Origin: Flavivirga spongiicola
GTDB lineage: Bacteria > Bacteroidota > Bacteroidia > Flavobacteriales > Flavobacteriaceae
Direction: 5' to 3'
DNA length: 64,000 nt
Assembly (NCBI RefSeq): GCF_030540825.1
Contig: NZ_JAUOEO010000001.1
Span: 3,795,001-3,859,000, forward strand
The notes beneath the pieces were generated by a model. The model did no database searches and was not told the DNA's origin. It saw nothing but the letters and a program-made list of their open reading frames with translations. Below are positions 46,448 to 60,201 of this stretch, in pieces. The position numbers and the translations under genes are program-made. How positions within the stretch are numbered: the first letter of the stretch is position 1; every line of letters starts with the position of its first letter.

Positions 46448-47651
46448 TTTTAAATCATTAAGGGAGGAGCTAGATGCTACCGTTCAAAAGAATATATTAG
46501 ACTATTGGGTTAATAATGCAGTTGATGTTAACAACGGCGGTTTTATAGGACAAGTTAGTCATGACAATATAAAAGATATAAACGCTAACAAAGGTATTGT
46601 ATTAAACTCACGTATTCTTTGGACATTCTCTATAGCCTATAGAGAACTAAATGATGCTATTTTTAAATCATTAGCAGATAGGGCCTATAATTATATTAAA
46701 ACGTTCTTTTTAGATAAAAAATACGGTGGTGTTTATTGGGAGCTTGATAGTTTGGGGCATCCGGTTCAAAAAAAGAAACAAATTTATGCTCAGGCATTTA
46801 CCATATACGCATTAACGGAATATTATAAAATATCTAAAAACAGTGAAGCGCTAGATTGGGCAAAAGAGCTTTTTGACATAATAGAACAACATAGTTACGA
46901 TGAAAAAAATCAAGGTTATATAGAAGCGTTTGCAGAAGATTGGTCAGTTTTAGAAGACATGAGATTAAGCGATAAAGATGCGAATCAAGAAAAGACAATG
47001 AACACGCATCTTCATATTCTGGAAGCCTATACAAATCTATATAAAGTATGGCCAAATGGAACATTAAAAAGGCAGCAAGAATCACTTATAAAACTGTTTT
47101 TAAGTAAGTTCATTGATACAAATGATCATCTTAATCTTTTCTTCACCAACGCTTGGGAAAATAGGAGTAGAGTCATATCCTTTGGGCATGATATTGAATG
47201 CGCGTGGTTGTTAACTGAAGCAGCTGAGGTAATAGATAACGAGGCGTTAATATTAAAAACGAGGGAGGCTTCTATACGAATTTCTAAAAAGTTTATTTCA
47301 GAAGCGTTAGATACCGATGGAGGTATTATTAACGAACGAAATTCAGAGAATGGACACGTAGATTATGAAAAGCATTGGTGGCAGCATGCAGAGGCACTTG
47401 TTGGTTTAATGAATGCTTATACCATTTCAAACGACGAGAAATTTATTTCCCCAATATTTACGATATGGGAATTCATTAAAAAAAATCTAATCGATCATCA
47501 AAACGGAGAATGGTTCTGGAAAGTAGATAAAGAAGGCGTACCAGATAAAAGTCAGGAAAAAATTGGCTTTTGGAAATGCCCTTACCATAACTCAAGAGCT
47601 TGTTTTGAAATGATTAATAGAATAAATTCCATAAGCAATATAAATGCATAA
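46437..47651 (+). CDS. AGE-family epimerase, cellobiose 2-epimerase type
   Basis: 404 aa, GTG start overlapping the GH130 gene (so no separate ribosome site is needed). (alpha/alpha)6-barrel of the N-acylglucosamine 2-epimerase superfamily; catalytic-site histidines are plausible at NTHLHIL (His191), FGHDIECAWLL (His251), WWQHAEAL (His317) and KCPYHNSR (His384). It epimerises the reducing-end residue of beta-1,4-linked disaccharides (mannobiose to mannosylglucose). Its genome context with GH130 and an endo-mannanase supports this over GlcNAc epimerase. Confidence 0.87.
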   Translation: MTYNFKSLREELDATVQKNILDYWVNNAVDVNNGGFIGQVSHDNIKDINANKGIVLNSRILWTFSIAYRELNDAIFKSLADRAYNYIKTFFLDKKYGGVYWELDSLGHPVQKKKQIYAQAFTIYALTEYYKISKNSEALDWAKELFDIIEQHSYDEKNQGYIEAFAEDWSVLEDMRLSDKDANQEKTMNTHLHILEAYTNLYKVWPNGTLKRQQESLIKLFLSKFIDTNDHLNLFFTNAWENRSRVISFGHDIECAWLLTEAAEVIDNEALILKTREASIRISKKFISEALDTDGGIINERNSENGHVDYEKHWWQHAEALVGLMNAYTISNDEKFISPIFTIWEFIKKNLIDHQNGEWFWKVDKEGVPDKSQEKIGFWKCPYHNSRACFEMINRINSISNINA

Positions 47652-47688
47652 AAAAGTAAAAGCCTTAAAAGTTAAAAAAGAGTTAGAC

Positions 47689-49521
47689 ATGAAAAAATTA
47701 GTACAAATAATTCTTATAATCTGTTTTTCGTTACATGGTGTAAATGCACAAAATGGGATTAAAAATTTTATTACAGTAGATGGCCACAGATTAATGAATG
47801 GGGATCAGGAATTTAGATTTGTTTCATTCAATGTGCCTACATTAAATTATAACGAAGATGTTTTCGATTTCAATAGAATGTACCCATATTCGTTGCCTAC
47901 AGAATATGAAATCAGAGATGTTTTTGAAACAGTAAAGCAGGTTGGTGGTCAAGTTATTAGAATGTACACTATACCAGTGCGGTTAGAAAATGAATCACCT
48001 GAAGCCCCTACTTATGTTGAAGGCCCGGGTGAGTTTGTAGAAGAGTCATTCAAAACCATGGATTTGGTTTTAAAGTTAGCAAACGAGTATAATATTCGCA
48101 TTATATTTTCTACATTAAATAACTTTCGCTGGATGGGAGGAAGACCACAATATGCTGGTTTTAGAGGAAAAACACCAGAAGAATTCTATACTGATAAACA
48201 ACTAATCAAAGATTATAAAAAAACATTAAAACATGTTGTTACACGTGTAAATACACTAACAGGCGTTGCTTATAAAGATGATAAGTCTATTCTGTGTTGG
48301 GAAACTGGAAATGAACTAACAAGCACGCCAGAGTGGACTGCCAATATAGCTAAGTACATTAAAAAGCTAGATAAAAATCACCTGATTATGGATGGTTATT
48401 TTGCATTTGATGACGACCCGGTTAGACAATCTTCTATTGACGATCCAAATATCGATATTATAAGCTCTCATCACTACGAATTAAATGCTAGGGATTTTTA
48501 TAGAAACGTACAGAGTAACATTAAAATTGTTAACAAACAAAAACCTTACGTCATTGGTGAATATGGTTTTGTAAGTACGACGGCCATGGGAAAATGTATA
48601 GATGATGTTATCGATTCCAGTGTGTGCGGTATTTTAATTTGGGGCTTACGTGGACATCGTGAAGGAGGTGGATTTTATTGGCATTCAGAACCTTTAGGCT
48701 ATGGTCGTTATAAATCATACCATTGGCCTGGGTTTAATAGTGGATATGAGTACGACGAAGAAAACTTTTTTAGTTTAATGCGTAAAAAAGCAGCACGTAT
48801 TTCTAACACGACACCACCTCAATTATCGCAACCCAAAGCACCTGAACTATTACCAATTGAGCATACTTCAAGAATATCATGGAATGGTTCTACTGGAGCA
48901 TCAGGATATAATATATATCGTTCTCAAATGGAAGAAGGGGAGTATAAATTAGTGGGATATAATGTATCTGACGCTAAAAATCAATATGTTCCATTATTTC
49001 AAGATGTAAATGTTGAATTGGGAAAATCATATTATTACAAGATATCTGCTCTAAACAAGTACGGTGAATCTAATTTTTCAAATATTATTGGACCAGTTGA
49101 GGTTAATTCTTATGCCTTAATTGATAACATGAATAATTTTGGAAAAGTATTTTATTCAACTGAAGGCATCACTTTAGAAACCAAAAATGATCGCATTTTT
49201 AAAGAAGATATGCATCGTTTTAAAGGAGATAAAAAAGAAGAAGTTGTCTACTATGTTCCAGGAAATTTAAAAAGAATCAAGATTTATTCTTTCTGTAAAG
49301 AAGATATAGAAAACTTAAAATTGTCACTTTCAGGTAATAATGAAACGTATAAAGAACAAAACATAAAACCAGAAAGCTATAATACAGGAAAAGGCGATTA
49401 TGGATATTGGATTCCTATTTTACACGATTTTGAAGTGACTGAAATAGAAAACTCAAGCTATTTAAAAATTAATTTTAATAGTGAAACCCAGATGAGTAGA
49501 ATAGAATTGTATTATGAATAA
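47689..49521 (+). CDS. GH5 endo-beta-mannanase-like enzyme with FN3 and C-terminal module
   Basis: 610 aa from the ATG at 47689, which fits a clean signal peptide (ICFSLHGVNAQ); an upstream ATG at 47644 (overlapping the epimerase) is possible but gives a poor leader. GH5 barrel ~25-380 with NE motif WETGNEL (acid/base Glu209) and VIGEYGF (nucleophile Glu291). An FN3 domain follows (~395-490, PLLP...ISWNGSTGASGYNIYRS) and a beta-rich C-terminal module resembling carbohydrate-binding domains (~500-610). It is probably periplasmic or secreted and cleaves beta-1,4-mannan. The subfamily was not determined. Confidence 0.83.
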   Translation: MKKLVQIILIICFSLHGVNAQNGIKNFITVDGHRLMNGDQEFRFVSFNVPTLNYNEDVFDFNRMYPYSLPTEYEIRDVFETVKQVGGQVIRMYTIPVRLENESPEAPTYVEGPGEFVEESFKTMDLVLKLANEYNIRIIFSTLNNFRWMGGRPQYAGFRGKTPEEFYTDKQLIKDYKKTLKHVVTRVNTLTGVAYKDDKSILCWETGNELTSTPEWTANIAKYIKKLDKNHLIMDGYFAFDDDPVRQSSIDDPNIDIISSHHYELNARDFYRNVQSNIKIVNKQKPYVIGEYGFVSTTAMGKCIDDVIDSSVCGILIWGLRGHREGGGFYWHSEPLGYGRYKSYHWPGFNSGYEYDEENFFSLMRKKAARISNTTPPQLSQPKAPELLPIEHTSRISWNGSTGASGYNIYRSQMEEGEYKLVGYNVSDAKNQYVPLFQDVNVELGKSYYYKISALNKYGESNFSNIIGPVEVNSYALIDNMNNFGKVFYSTEGITLETKNDRIFKEDMHRFKGDKKEEVVYYVPGNLKRIKIYSFCKEDIENLKLSLSGNNETYKEQNIKPESYNTGKGDYGYWIPILHDFEVTEIENSSYLKINFNSETQMSRIELYYE

Positions 49522-49595
49522 AATGGATCAAGTTTTTTTAAAGCTTGCATCTTAAAACTCCTATTGGAGCAGTAATTACTAAAAGTATCGAATTG

Positions 49596-50983
49596 ATGAG
49601 TCAAAAAATTAGACTAAAAGAAAAAATAGGTTACGGATTTGGAGATTTTGCATCCTCCATGTTTTGGAAGTTGTTTTCCATGTTTTTAATGATCTATTAT
49701 ACCGATGTTTTTGGGCTTACACCAGCATCTGTGGGAGTTATGTTTTTACTAACTCGTATTTGGGATAGTATTAACGATCCTTTAATGGGGGTTTTATGTG
49801 ACCGTACAAATACCAAACATGGGAAATTCAGACCCTATTTACTTTGGATGGCCATTCCATTTGGAGCCATAGGGATTTTAACATTCTTAGGACCAGATTT
49901 TGGTATGACAGGAAAACTGATATATGCCTATATTACCTATACCTTGATGATGATGGTGTATACAGCTGTAAATGTACCATATTCTTCTTTGTTGGGAGTG
50001 ATGTCATCAGAACCAAAAGAACGAAACTCACTAGCGACATTCCGCTTTATTGGTGCATTCGCAGGAGGTATTTTTGTGACATCCACAGCCGCTTATTTTA
50101 TCGGATTATTCAAAGAGGCTGGCGCTAATGAAGCGCAGGGATATCAGTATACCATATCTATATATGCCGCTCTAGCCTCTATTTTATTTATACTGACCTA
50201 CAAATGGACAAAAGAGCGTGTAAAACCAACTCAAAAAGAACCATCATCGCTTAGAGATGATTTAAAAGACCTTTCTAAAAACGCCTCTTGGTTTATTATG
50301 ATCGGTGCTGGTGTCGCAACGCTAATATTCAACTCGCTAAGAGATGGCTCTATGATGTATTATTTTAAGTATTATGTGAAGAGCCAAGAGGTATCTGGTT
50401 TTGGTGAAGTAGGTTGGGAAAAATTAGCAGCCACCTATATGACTATGTGGTTGGTATCTAATATTATAGGCGTTTTGTTGGCAACACCTGTGGCTAATAA
50501 AATTGGTAAAAAGCAAACATTTATGGGGGCTATGTTTTTAGCAGCAGCCATGAGCATTTGTTTTGGGTAACTCCAGATCAAGTATTGTTACTTTACGGAT
50601 TAAACATTTTTATTGGAATTTCTGCTGGTATTGTATTGCCACTAATTTGGTCTATGTATGCAGATATTTCTGATTACTCAGAATGGAAAAATGGAAGAAG
50701 AGCGACGGGACTTATCTTTTCGTCATCATCAATGTCTCAAAAAATGGGATGGACTGTTGGTGGCGCTATTGCAGGATGGATACTTTCAGCCTATGGGTTC
50801 GAGGCAAATGTAGATCAATCTACTGAATCAATTTCAGGTATTCGTTTAATGCTTAGCGTATTTCCTGCGATAGGCGCATTATTATCAGCCCTTTTTATGT
50901 ATTTCTATAAGTTGGATGATAAATTCATGAAAAAAGTGAATGCAGAATTGGCTATAAAAAGAGAAGATGCCCAAGACAAATGA
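49596..50983 (+). pseudogene. GPH-family sugar:cation symporter, interrupted by a one-base frameshift
   Basis: The two pieces together encode a ~460-aa GPH/melibiose-carrier-like transporter (12 helices). The 5' part (from MSQKIRLKEKIGYGFGDFASSM at 49596) runs to a TAA at 50568-50570, with FYTDV... helices and DPLMGVLCDRTNT present; the 3' part from 50558 resumes with WVTPDQVLLLYG and carries the usual terminal helices. Adding a single T in the TTTT run near 50562 restores one frame (...CFWVTP...), so it is either a real inactivation, a polymerase-slippage or phase-variable site, or a sequencing error. As a mannobiose importer it would fit the GH130/epimerase genes upstream. The reading frames overlap by 13 nt. 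Confidence 0.8.
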
Positions 50984-51047
50984 GAACTAATATCTATGTG
51001 CTTTTAGGAGTACCTAAAAACGGCCATAAAATATAAACCTTTAAGCT

Positions 51048-52490
51048 ATGATTTCATTTATAGTATCTATTGCCATATTAATAATCGGATATTTTGTTTA
51101 TGGCAAATTTGTAGAGAAGGTCTTTGGTGTTGACAAAAAAGCAGTTACACCAGCGATTCGATTGCGCGATGATGTTGATTTTGTACCATTACCAACATGG
51201 CGTATTTTTTTAATTCAATTTTTAAACATTGCTGGGCTGGGCCCCATATTTGGAGCTATAGCAGGTGCTATGTTTGGGCCATCTGCATTTTTATGGATTG
51301 TACTGGGAAGTATTTTTGCAGGTGCTACACACGATTATTTTTCAGGCATGCTTTCAGTGCGTTATGATGGACTAAGTATAAGCGAAATCGTTGGTATTTA
51401 TCTGGGTCTCAAATTTAAAAAATTCATGCGCTTTTTTACGGTGATTCTATTAATTTTTGTAGGCACCGTATTTTTAGTAGGACCTGCCAAGATTATTGAT
51501 GGCATGACAGGAAATACTTGGAATGTTTGGGGTTGGGTACTGGTTATTCTGGTATATTATATTTTATCAACACTATTACCAATAGATAAACTCATTAGTA
51601 AACTCTATCCCATTTTTGGGCTGGCCATGCTTATTATGGCTCTAGGTTTGGGGGTTGCCCTATTATCAGGAACCTATGATATCCCGGAAATAATACCGGA
51701 AAATTTGGTTAATATGAAAACCAATCCAGACGAAAACCCATTATTTCCTATCCTATTTATAACCATTGCGTGCGGCGCCATTTCAGGGTTTCATGCGACG
51801 CAATCACCTTTAATGGCGCGTTGTATAAAGAATGAATCCCTGGGAAGAAAAGTGTTTTATGGTGCTATGATCACCGAAGGTATTGTAGCTTTAATTTGGG
51901 CAGCCGCAGCTATGGTTGTATTTGATAATGTAGAAGGCTTGAATGGAGCCATGGCGAACAATGGTAATAATGCGGCTTGGGCGGCTAATGAAATTTCATT
52001 GAGTATGCTTGGCAAAACTGGCGGTATTCTAGCGTTGCTAGGTATTGTAGCAGCTCCGATTACTTCAGGAGATACAGCGTTTCGTTCTGCCAGGATTATT
52101 CTGGCCGACAGTTTTAATTTCGAGCAAAAAAAATTGTTAAACCGGCTTTATCTCAGTATCCCACTTTTTGTTATTGCCTTTGTACTAACCCAAATTGATT
52201 TTGCTATCATTTGGCGTTATTTTGCATGGAGTAATCAAACGCTAGCGACTATCGTTCTTTGGACGATAACGGTTTATCTGGTTAAAGAAAACAAAAACCG
52301 TTGGATAACATTAGTTCCGGCTTTATTCATGACCATGGTATGCAGTACCTATATTTTAATTGCTAAAGAAGGCTTTGAATTAGGTTCTAAGTTAGCCTAT
52401 GGTTTAGGAGCTTTGGTAACTATTTTAAGCTATGCCTTATTCAGAAGGTATATATCTAATTTACAGCTAAGTATATTTAATACCAATTAA
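51048..52490 (+). CDS. cstA: CstA-family carbon starvation transporter (short form)
   Basis: 480 aa, many hydrophobic helices. CstA signatures include GLGPIFGAIAGAMFGPSAFLW, THDYFSGMLS and SGFHATQSPLMARC. It is shorter than E. coli CstA (~700 aa), a length seen in Bacteroidota. The family transports pyruvate or peptides across the inner membrane. Its position between the symporter and GH2 genes is unusual for a PUL, and any role there is inference. Confidence 0.85.
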   Translation: MISFIVSIAILIIGYFVYGKFVEKVFGVDKKAVTPAIRLRDDVDFVPLPTWRIFLIQFLNIAGLGPIFGAIAGAMFGPSAFLWIVLGSIFAGATHDYFSGMLSVRYDGLSISEIVGIYLGLKFKKFMRFFTVILLIFVGTVFLVGPAKIIDGMTGNTWNVWGWVLVILVYYILSTLLPIDKLISKLYPIFGLAMLIMALGLGVALLSGTYDIPEIIPENLVNMKTNPDENPLFPILFITIACGAISGFHATQSPLMARCIKNESLGRKVFYGAMITEGIVALIWAAAAMVVFDNVEGLNGAMANNGNNAAWAANEISLSMLGKTGGILALLGIVAAPITSGDTAFRSARIILADSFNFEQKKLLNRLYLSIPLFVIAFVLTQIDFAIIWRYFAWSNQTLATIVLWTITVYLVKENKNRWITLVPALFMTMVCSTYILIAKEGFELGSKLAYGLGALVTILSYALFRRYISNLQLSIFNTN

Positions 52491-52496
52491 ACCACA

Positions 52497-52666
52497 AAAT
52501 GACACACATAACTCATTCCTTTTTTACTTATATTTATTCAGGAAATAGAACCATAACCCCTGCTATACTTATATCTATTGACTTATCTAAGAAAAAAACA
52601 TGTGCTCAGCTTGACTGCGTATAATTCAAATTGTTTAGGTATCATTTTGAAATTCAATTGGTATAA
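52497..52666. repeat. Dispersed intergenic element, long copy
   Basis: The left end (AAAATGAC near 52497) and the right end (52622-52654) resemble the 8559-8624 element, with ~70 nt of extra sequence between. It is followed by AATTCAATTGGTATAA (52651-52666), which recurs at 56193, just before the GH3 gene. Confidence 0.5.
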
Positions 52667-52724
52667 TTTAAAGCTAGGGAAACTTTAATAAAGTTAATAG
52701 TATTAAGATAAAATCAATTTATAA

Positions 52725-55961
<3,237 letters not shown>

Positions 55962-56222
55962 TGAAATGAGGCGTATATTAATATAATAATGTTCTTTTTT
56001 AACGATTGCTTGTCATTCCTGCGAAAGCAGGAATTCATATGCAAAAAGAGTGGATTCCGCATCAAGTGCTGAATGACAAAACTATCTTTAAAAGTTTATA
56101 GAAACTAAAGTAACTGCAATGAAATTGCAGAGTTTTAATCTTTAACTTGAAAACAAAACTTATTTAATCTAATAAAACCAATTAAATCTCAAAATTCAAT
56201 TGGTATAAAACACTTTTAATTA
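55962..56222. other. 261-nt space with REP-like palindrome
   Basis: 56010-56080 holds TTGTCATTCCTGCGAAAGCA with internal palindrome CCTGCGAAAGCAGG and a mirrored end GAATGACAA, a degraded REP-type element similar to those at 11340 and 28331. No gene seen. Confidence 0.6.
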
Positions 56223-58616
56223 ATGAACTTTTTTTGCAAAAACTTCTTTTTCATAGTATTAGTACTGAACGCCTCTTTAAGTGCCCAGACTAAAAAAATC
56301 TACCATAAGGACTGGATAGATTTCAACAAAAATGGTACAAAAGATATCTATGAAGACCAAACAAAAGATGTAGAAGAGCGTATAAACAATCTGGTATCGT
56401 TAATGACCATGGAAGAAAAAACCATGCAGTTAGTGACTTTATATGGTTATGGACGTGTAGCTACCGATGAACTTCCTACTAGATCATGGAAAAATGAATT
56501 ATGGAAAGATGGTTTAGCGAATATTGATGAAGCATCTAATGGTGTTTCAAAAAAAGCAAAGTATACATTTCCATATAGCAAACATGTGTGGGCATTAAAC
56601 AAAATTCAAACCTTTTTTGTTGAAGAAACCAGATTAGGTATCCCAGTTGAATTTACAAATGAAGGTATTCGCGGATTAAACCATGTAAAAGCAACATCGT
56701 TTCCTGCTCAAATCGGTATGGGGTCTACCTGGAACCCAGAACTGCTTTACAAAGTTGGGCAGGTTATAGGTAAAGAAGCTTATGCTTTAGGCTATAATAA
56801 TATTTATTCACCTGTTTTAGATGTTGCTCGGGATCAGCGTTGGGGGCGTATTGTAGAAAGTTTTGGTGAAGACCCCTTTTTAGTTTCCGAATATGGTGTG
56901 CAAATCAGTAAAGGTATACAAGAACAAGGTGTCGTAAATACGTTAAAGCACTATGCGGTGTACTCAGCACCAAAAGGTGGACGTGATGGAAATGTACGTG
57001 TAGATCCGCATATTACTTGGCGCGATATGCATTTAATGTATCTGTATCCGTTTAAACGTGCTATCCAAGAAACCAATATTATGGGCGTTATGAGTTCGTA
57101 TAATGATTACGATGGAGACCCCATAACTGGGAGTCATTATTTCCTCACAGAACTATTACGAGACACTTATGGTTTTAAGGGCTATGTCGTGTCAGATAGT
57201 GAAGCATTAGCCTATTTGCATTATCAGCATCATGTAGTAGACTCTTATAAACAGGCCGTTTTAAAAGCTATAACAGCAGGGTTAAATGTACGCACGACGT
57301 TTAATCCACCTAATAAATTTATAGAACCTCTGCGAGAATTAGTTTATGAAGGTACCATTCCTATGGCATTACTAGACCAACGTGTAAAAGAAGTTTTGCA
57401 TGTTAAGTTTAAAGAAGGGCTTTTTGATAAGCCTTATAAAGAAGCTGCTTTAGCAGATAAAGTTGTAAAAACAGATGCTCATAAAGCACTATCCTTACAA
57501 GCCTCCAGAGAATCTATTATTCTTTTAAAGAATGCAAATAATACCTTACCTCTAGATAAAAACAAGTTGAAAAATGTTTTAGTTTGCGGACCAACAGCCA
57601 AAGATACTATAAGCTCTGTAAGTCGTTATGGTGCGTTAAGAACGCATACTGTTTCTGGGTATGAAGGTATTGTTAATCATTTAAAAGATAAAGTTGAAGT
57701 TACTTTTGCTGAAGGGATTGATATAAAAGACGAAAACTGGCCAGATTCTGAGGTGTTTGATATTCCTTTAAATGATGAGGAAAAGACCATGATAGCTGAT
57801 GCTGTTACAAAAGCAGAAAAAACAGATGCTATTATTTTATTTGTGGGAGAAGAAAAAGAGATGGTAGGCGAAAATTTAAGTAGAACAAGTTTAGATTTAC
57901 CTGGACATCAGCAAAAATTAATTACAGCGCTTTCTAAAACAGGTAAACCATTAATTGTTGTTTTGATAAACGGACATCCACTATCTGTAAATTATGCAGA
58001 CAGACAAGCAGATGCCATTCTTCAAGGGTGGTTTCCTGGAGAGTTTGGAGGACAGGCGATTGCAGAAATTATTTTTGGAAACTATAACCCAGGGGGGCAC
58101 CTTCCTGTTACCATGCTAAAAACTGTAGGTCAGATTCCTTTTAATTTCCCGTACAAACCAAATGCCCATGCGGGACAAGCTAAAGAAGGACCTAATGGTA
58201 CTGGTAAAAGCAGAATAGTGACTGAATTATACCCTTTTGGTCATGGTTTAAGCTATACTACTTTTGGGTATAGCAACTTAAAAATAAACAATAAACTAAC
58301 TACCAAATCAGGCACATTAACGGTTAATTTTGAGGTAGAGAACACAGGAGATAGGGCAGGTGATGTCGTACCGCAATTCTATATAAACGATGAAGTAAGT
58401 TCTCTCACTGTTTACAAGTGGCAACTAAGAGGATTTAAAAGAATTCATCTAAAACCTAATGAAAAGAGAACCGTTTCATTCACTATAACGCCAAAAGCAT
58501 TAGAATTTATAAACTTGGATCGTGAATTTGTAGTTGAAAAGGGTGTTTTTAATATAGCCATAGGTAATTCTTCAACAGACTTTCAATTAAAAGGTAGTTT
58601 TAATATTGATGAATAG
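56223..58616 (+). CDS. GH3 beta-glycosidase (beta-glucosidase type), periplasmic
   Basis: 797 aa, signal peptide to about residue 21. (alpha/beta)8-like first domain (~45-400) with KHYA (242-245) and nucleophile Asp325 in GYVVSDSEA; the second domain has GEEKEMVGENLSRTSLDLPGHQ; a C-terminal FN3-like domain (~670-790) is present. Usual length for BglX-type enzymes. It removes beta-linked glucosyl or xylosyl units from non-reducing ends; the exact linkage cannot be read. It is the last forward gene of the PUL and converges with the 58780 sulfatase. Confidence 0.9.
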   Translation: MNFFCKNFFFIVLVLNASLSAQTKKIYHKDWIDFNKNGTKDIYEDQTKDVEERINNLVSLMTMEEKTMQLVTLYGYGRVATDELPTRSWKNELWKDGLANIDEASNGVSKKAKYTFPYSKHVWALNKIQTFFVEETRLGIPVEFTNEGIRGLNHVKATSFPAQIGMGSTWNPELLYKVGQVIGKEAYALGYNNIYSPVLDVARDQRWGRIVESFGEDPFLVSEYGVQISKGIQEQGVVNTLKHYAVYSAPKGGRDGNVRVDPHITWRDMHLMYLYPFKRAIQETNIMGVMSSYNDYDGDPITGSHYFLTELLRDTYGFKGYVVSDSEALAYLHYQHHVVDSYKQAVLKAITAGLNVRTTFNPPNKFIEPLRELVYEGTIPMALLDQRVKEVLHVKFKEGLFDKPYKEAALADKVVKTDAHKALSLQASRESIILLKNANNTLPLDKNKLKNVLVCGPTAKDTISSVSRYGALRTHTVSGYEGIVNHLKDKVEVTFAEGIDIKDENWPDSEVFDIPLNDEEKTMIADAVTKAEKTDAIILFVGEEKEMVGENLSRTSLDLPGHQQKLITALSKTGKPLIVVLINGHPLSVNYADRQADAILQGWFPGEFGGQAIAEIIFGNYNPGGHLPVTMLKTVGQIPFNFPYKPNAHAGQAKEGPNGTGKSRIVTELYPFGHGLSYTTFGYSNLKINNKLTTKSGTLTVNFEVENTGDRAGDVVPQFYINDEVSSLTVYKWQLRGFKRIHLKPNEKRTVSFTITPKALEFINLDREFVVEKGVFNIAIGNSSTDFQLKGSFNIDE

Positions 58617-58669
58617 CGTGAATATAAAAACTGAAGACTAAAATTTAAAATAGTACTCTTTTTTGAAAA

Positions 58670-58770
58670 AGACACGAATGTCACGAATTTTCACTAATTA
58701 ACCTTTCTATCGACAGATTTCAAACCTACATGGGCTAAGGGATTCTTGTGAATTCGTGACATTCGTGTCT
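58670..58770. repeat. Palindromic element with 20-bp inverted ends between convergent genes
   Basis: AGACACGAATGTCACGAATT (58670-58689) and its exact complement (58751-58770) flank a 61-nt interior. It may work as a bidirectional terminator. A degraded relative lies at 31592-31749. Confidence 0.7.
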
Positions 58771-58779
58771 AACTTTTAT

Positions 58780-60201
58780 TTATTTCATTTTTCTTTCTAA
58801 CGGAAATTCAGGATGAGGCGTTCGAGCTTTTAACATAAGCGCTTTCAAAGCATCTCCTTTCTCTAAATTTTGAGAATAGATATTTTTAGCTTCTTCAGGA
58901 TCTTCTTTTAGATTATATAATTCGTAATCACGTCCAACAAAATAAATAAGTTTCCAATCTCCTTGTATAATTGCTTGAATAGGACCTCTACTTTCATTGA
59001 ATTCCCAATATAAATAATCATGTTTTTGCTGGGCTGTACTGTTTATTAATGTAGGTAAGAAAGATTTTCCATCAATTTGCGAGGAAGGTACTATACCTGC
59101 AATATCACAGGCAGTGGGTAAAAAATCCCAAAAAGCCGAAACATAGTCTGTTTTACTTCCAGCTTTTATCTTATTCGGCCAACGAGCAACAAAAGGCATT
59201 CGGATACCTCCTTCATATAAATCCCGTTTCCTTCCTCTAAAGACGCCATTACTATTAAAAAACTCATTATCGGTATTATCATACTCATGTCCGTTGTCAC
59301 TGGTGAATATGACCAATGTATTGTCATCTACTCCAAGCTCCTTAAGTTTTTTCATAACCAACCCCACATCTTTATCCATTCTGCTAACCATGGAAGCATA
59401 AGTAACATGCCCGTTTTTATCGTTACGGTAATGCCCCATTTTCATTTCCCTTAATGGCCAATCTTGATCTTGATATTGTTTCTTTTCAACTTCTGGAATT
59501 GTTAACTCGTAATGAGGAATGGTGTAAGCCAGGTATAAAAAGAAAGGTTGATCTGAAGATTGGTTATCTAAGAATTCTAATGCATTATTTGTAAAAAGGT
59601 TTTGAGAATACGTGCCTTTTTTATCCATCATGACATTACCTTCTATAGTAATCTGTTTATCATTTTTCCATATTTTTTCCGGGTAATAATGATGGGCATT
59701 AAGATGTTGATTAAACCCATAAAAATAATCGAACCCTTGTAGATTTGGTATACCCTCAGTAAGATTTTCTGCAAGACCCCATTTGCCAATGATGGCTGTA
59801 TTATAGTTAGCTCGTTTAAGTTCTTCAGCCACTGTAATATCACTACTGGAAATATCTACAGGATTTCCTGACTTAGTCCATCTGGGATTTCCTCGTACCG
59901 TTGCATGTCCCGTGTGCATACCGGTCATGAGGCTTGCTCGTGATGGCCCACAAACGGTTGAACCGGCATAATGTCGTGTAAAAACAATCCCTTCTTCTGC
60001 CATCTGATCGAGAACTGGTGTTTTAATTTTTTGCTGTCCATTAAAACCGACATCCCCATAACCTAAGTCATCTGCCAAAATAAAAATGATATTGGGTTTA
60101 GAAATTTCTTTCTTCTTTATTCCAGACTCTTTCTTATTAGATTGGCATCCTACAATGAGTATTGAAAGTGACACCAACCTTATTAAAGTATATAGCTTCA
60201 T
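58780..60201 (-). CDS. S1-family sulfatase, lipoprotein
   Basis: 473 aa. Lipobox IVGC (Cys19). Core with metal pair Asp44-Asp45 (FILADDLGYGD), formylglycine motif C-G-P-S-R (Cys84), IIGKWGL and FTSDNGHEYD. Sequence differs from the three forward-strand sulfatases, so it probably has another specificity. It has a leader with nested inverted repeats reaching into its start codon. It lies at the edge of the PUL, facing GH3, and belongs to the same sulfated-glycan degradation theme. Confidence 0.88.
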   Translation of the reverse strand: MKLYTLIRLVSLSILIVGCQSNKKESGIKKKEISKPNIIFILADDLGYGDVGFNGQQKIKTPVLDQMAEEGIVFTRHYAGSTVCGPSRASLMTGMHTGHATVRGNPRWTKSGNPVDISSSDITVAEELKRANYNTAIIGKWGLAENLTEGIPNLQGFDYFYGFNQHLNAHHYYPEKIWKNDKQITIEGNVMMDKKGTYSQNLFTNNALEFLDNQSSDQPFFLYLAYTIPHYELTIPEVEKKQYQDQDWPLREMKMGHYRNDKNGHVTYASMVSRMDKDVGLVMKKLKELGVDDNTLVIFTSDNGHEYDNTDNEFFNSNGVFRGRKRDLYEGGIRMPFVARWPNKIKAGSKTDYVSAFWDFLPTACDIAGIVPSSQIDGKSFLPTLINSTAQQKHDYLYWEFNESRGPIQAIIQGDWKLIYFVGRDYELYNLKEDPEEAKNIYSQNLEKGDALKALMLKARTPHPEFPLERKMK

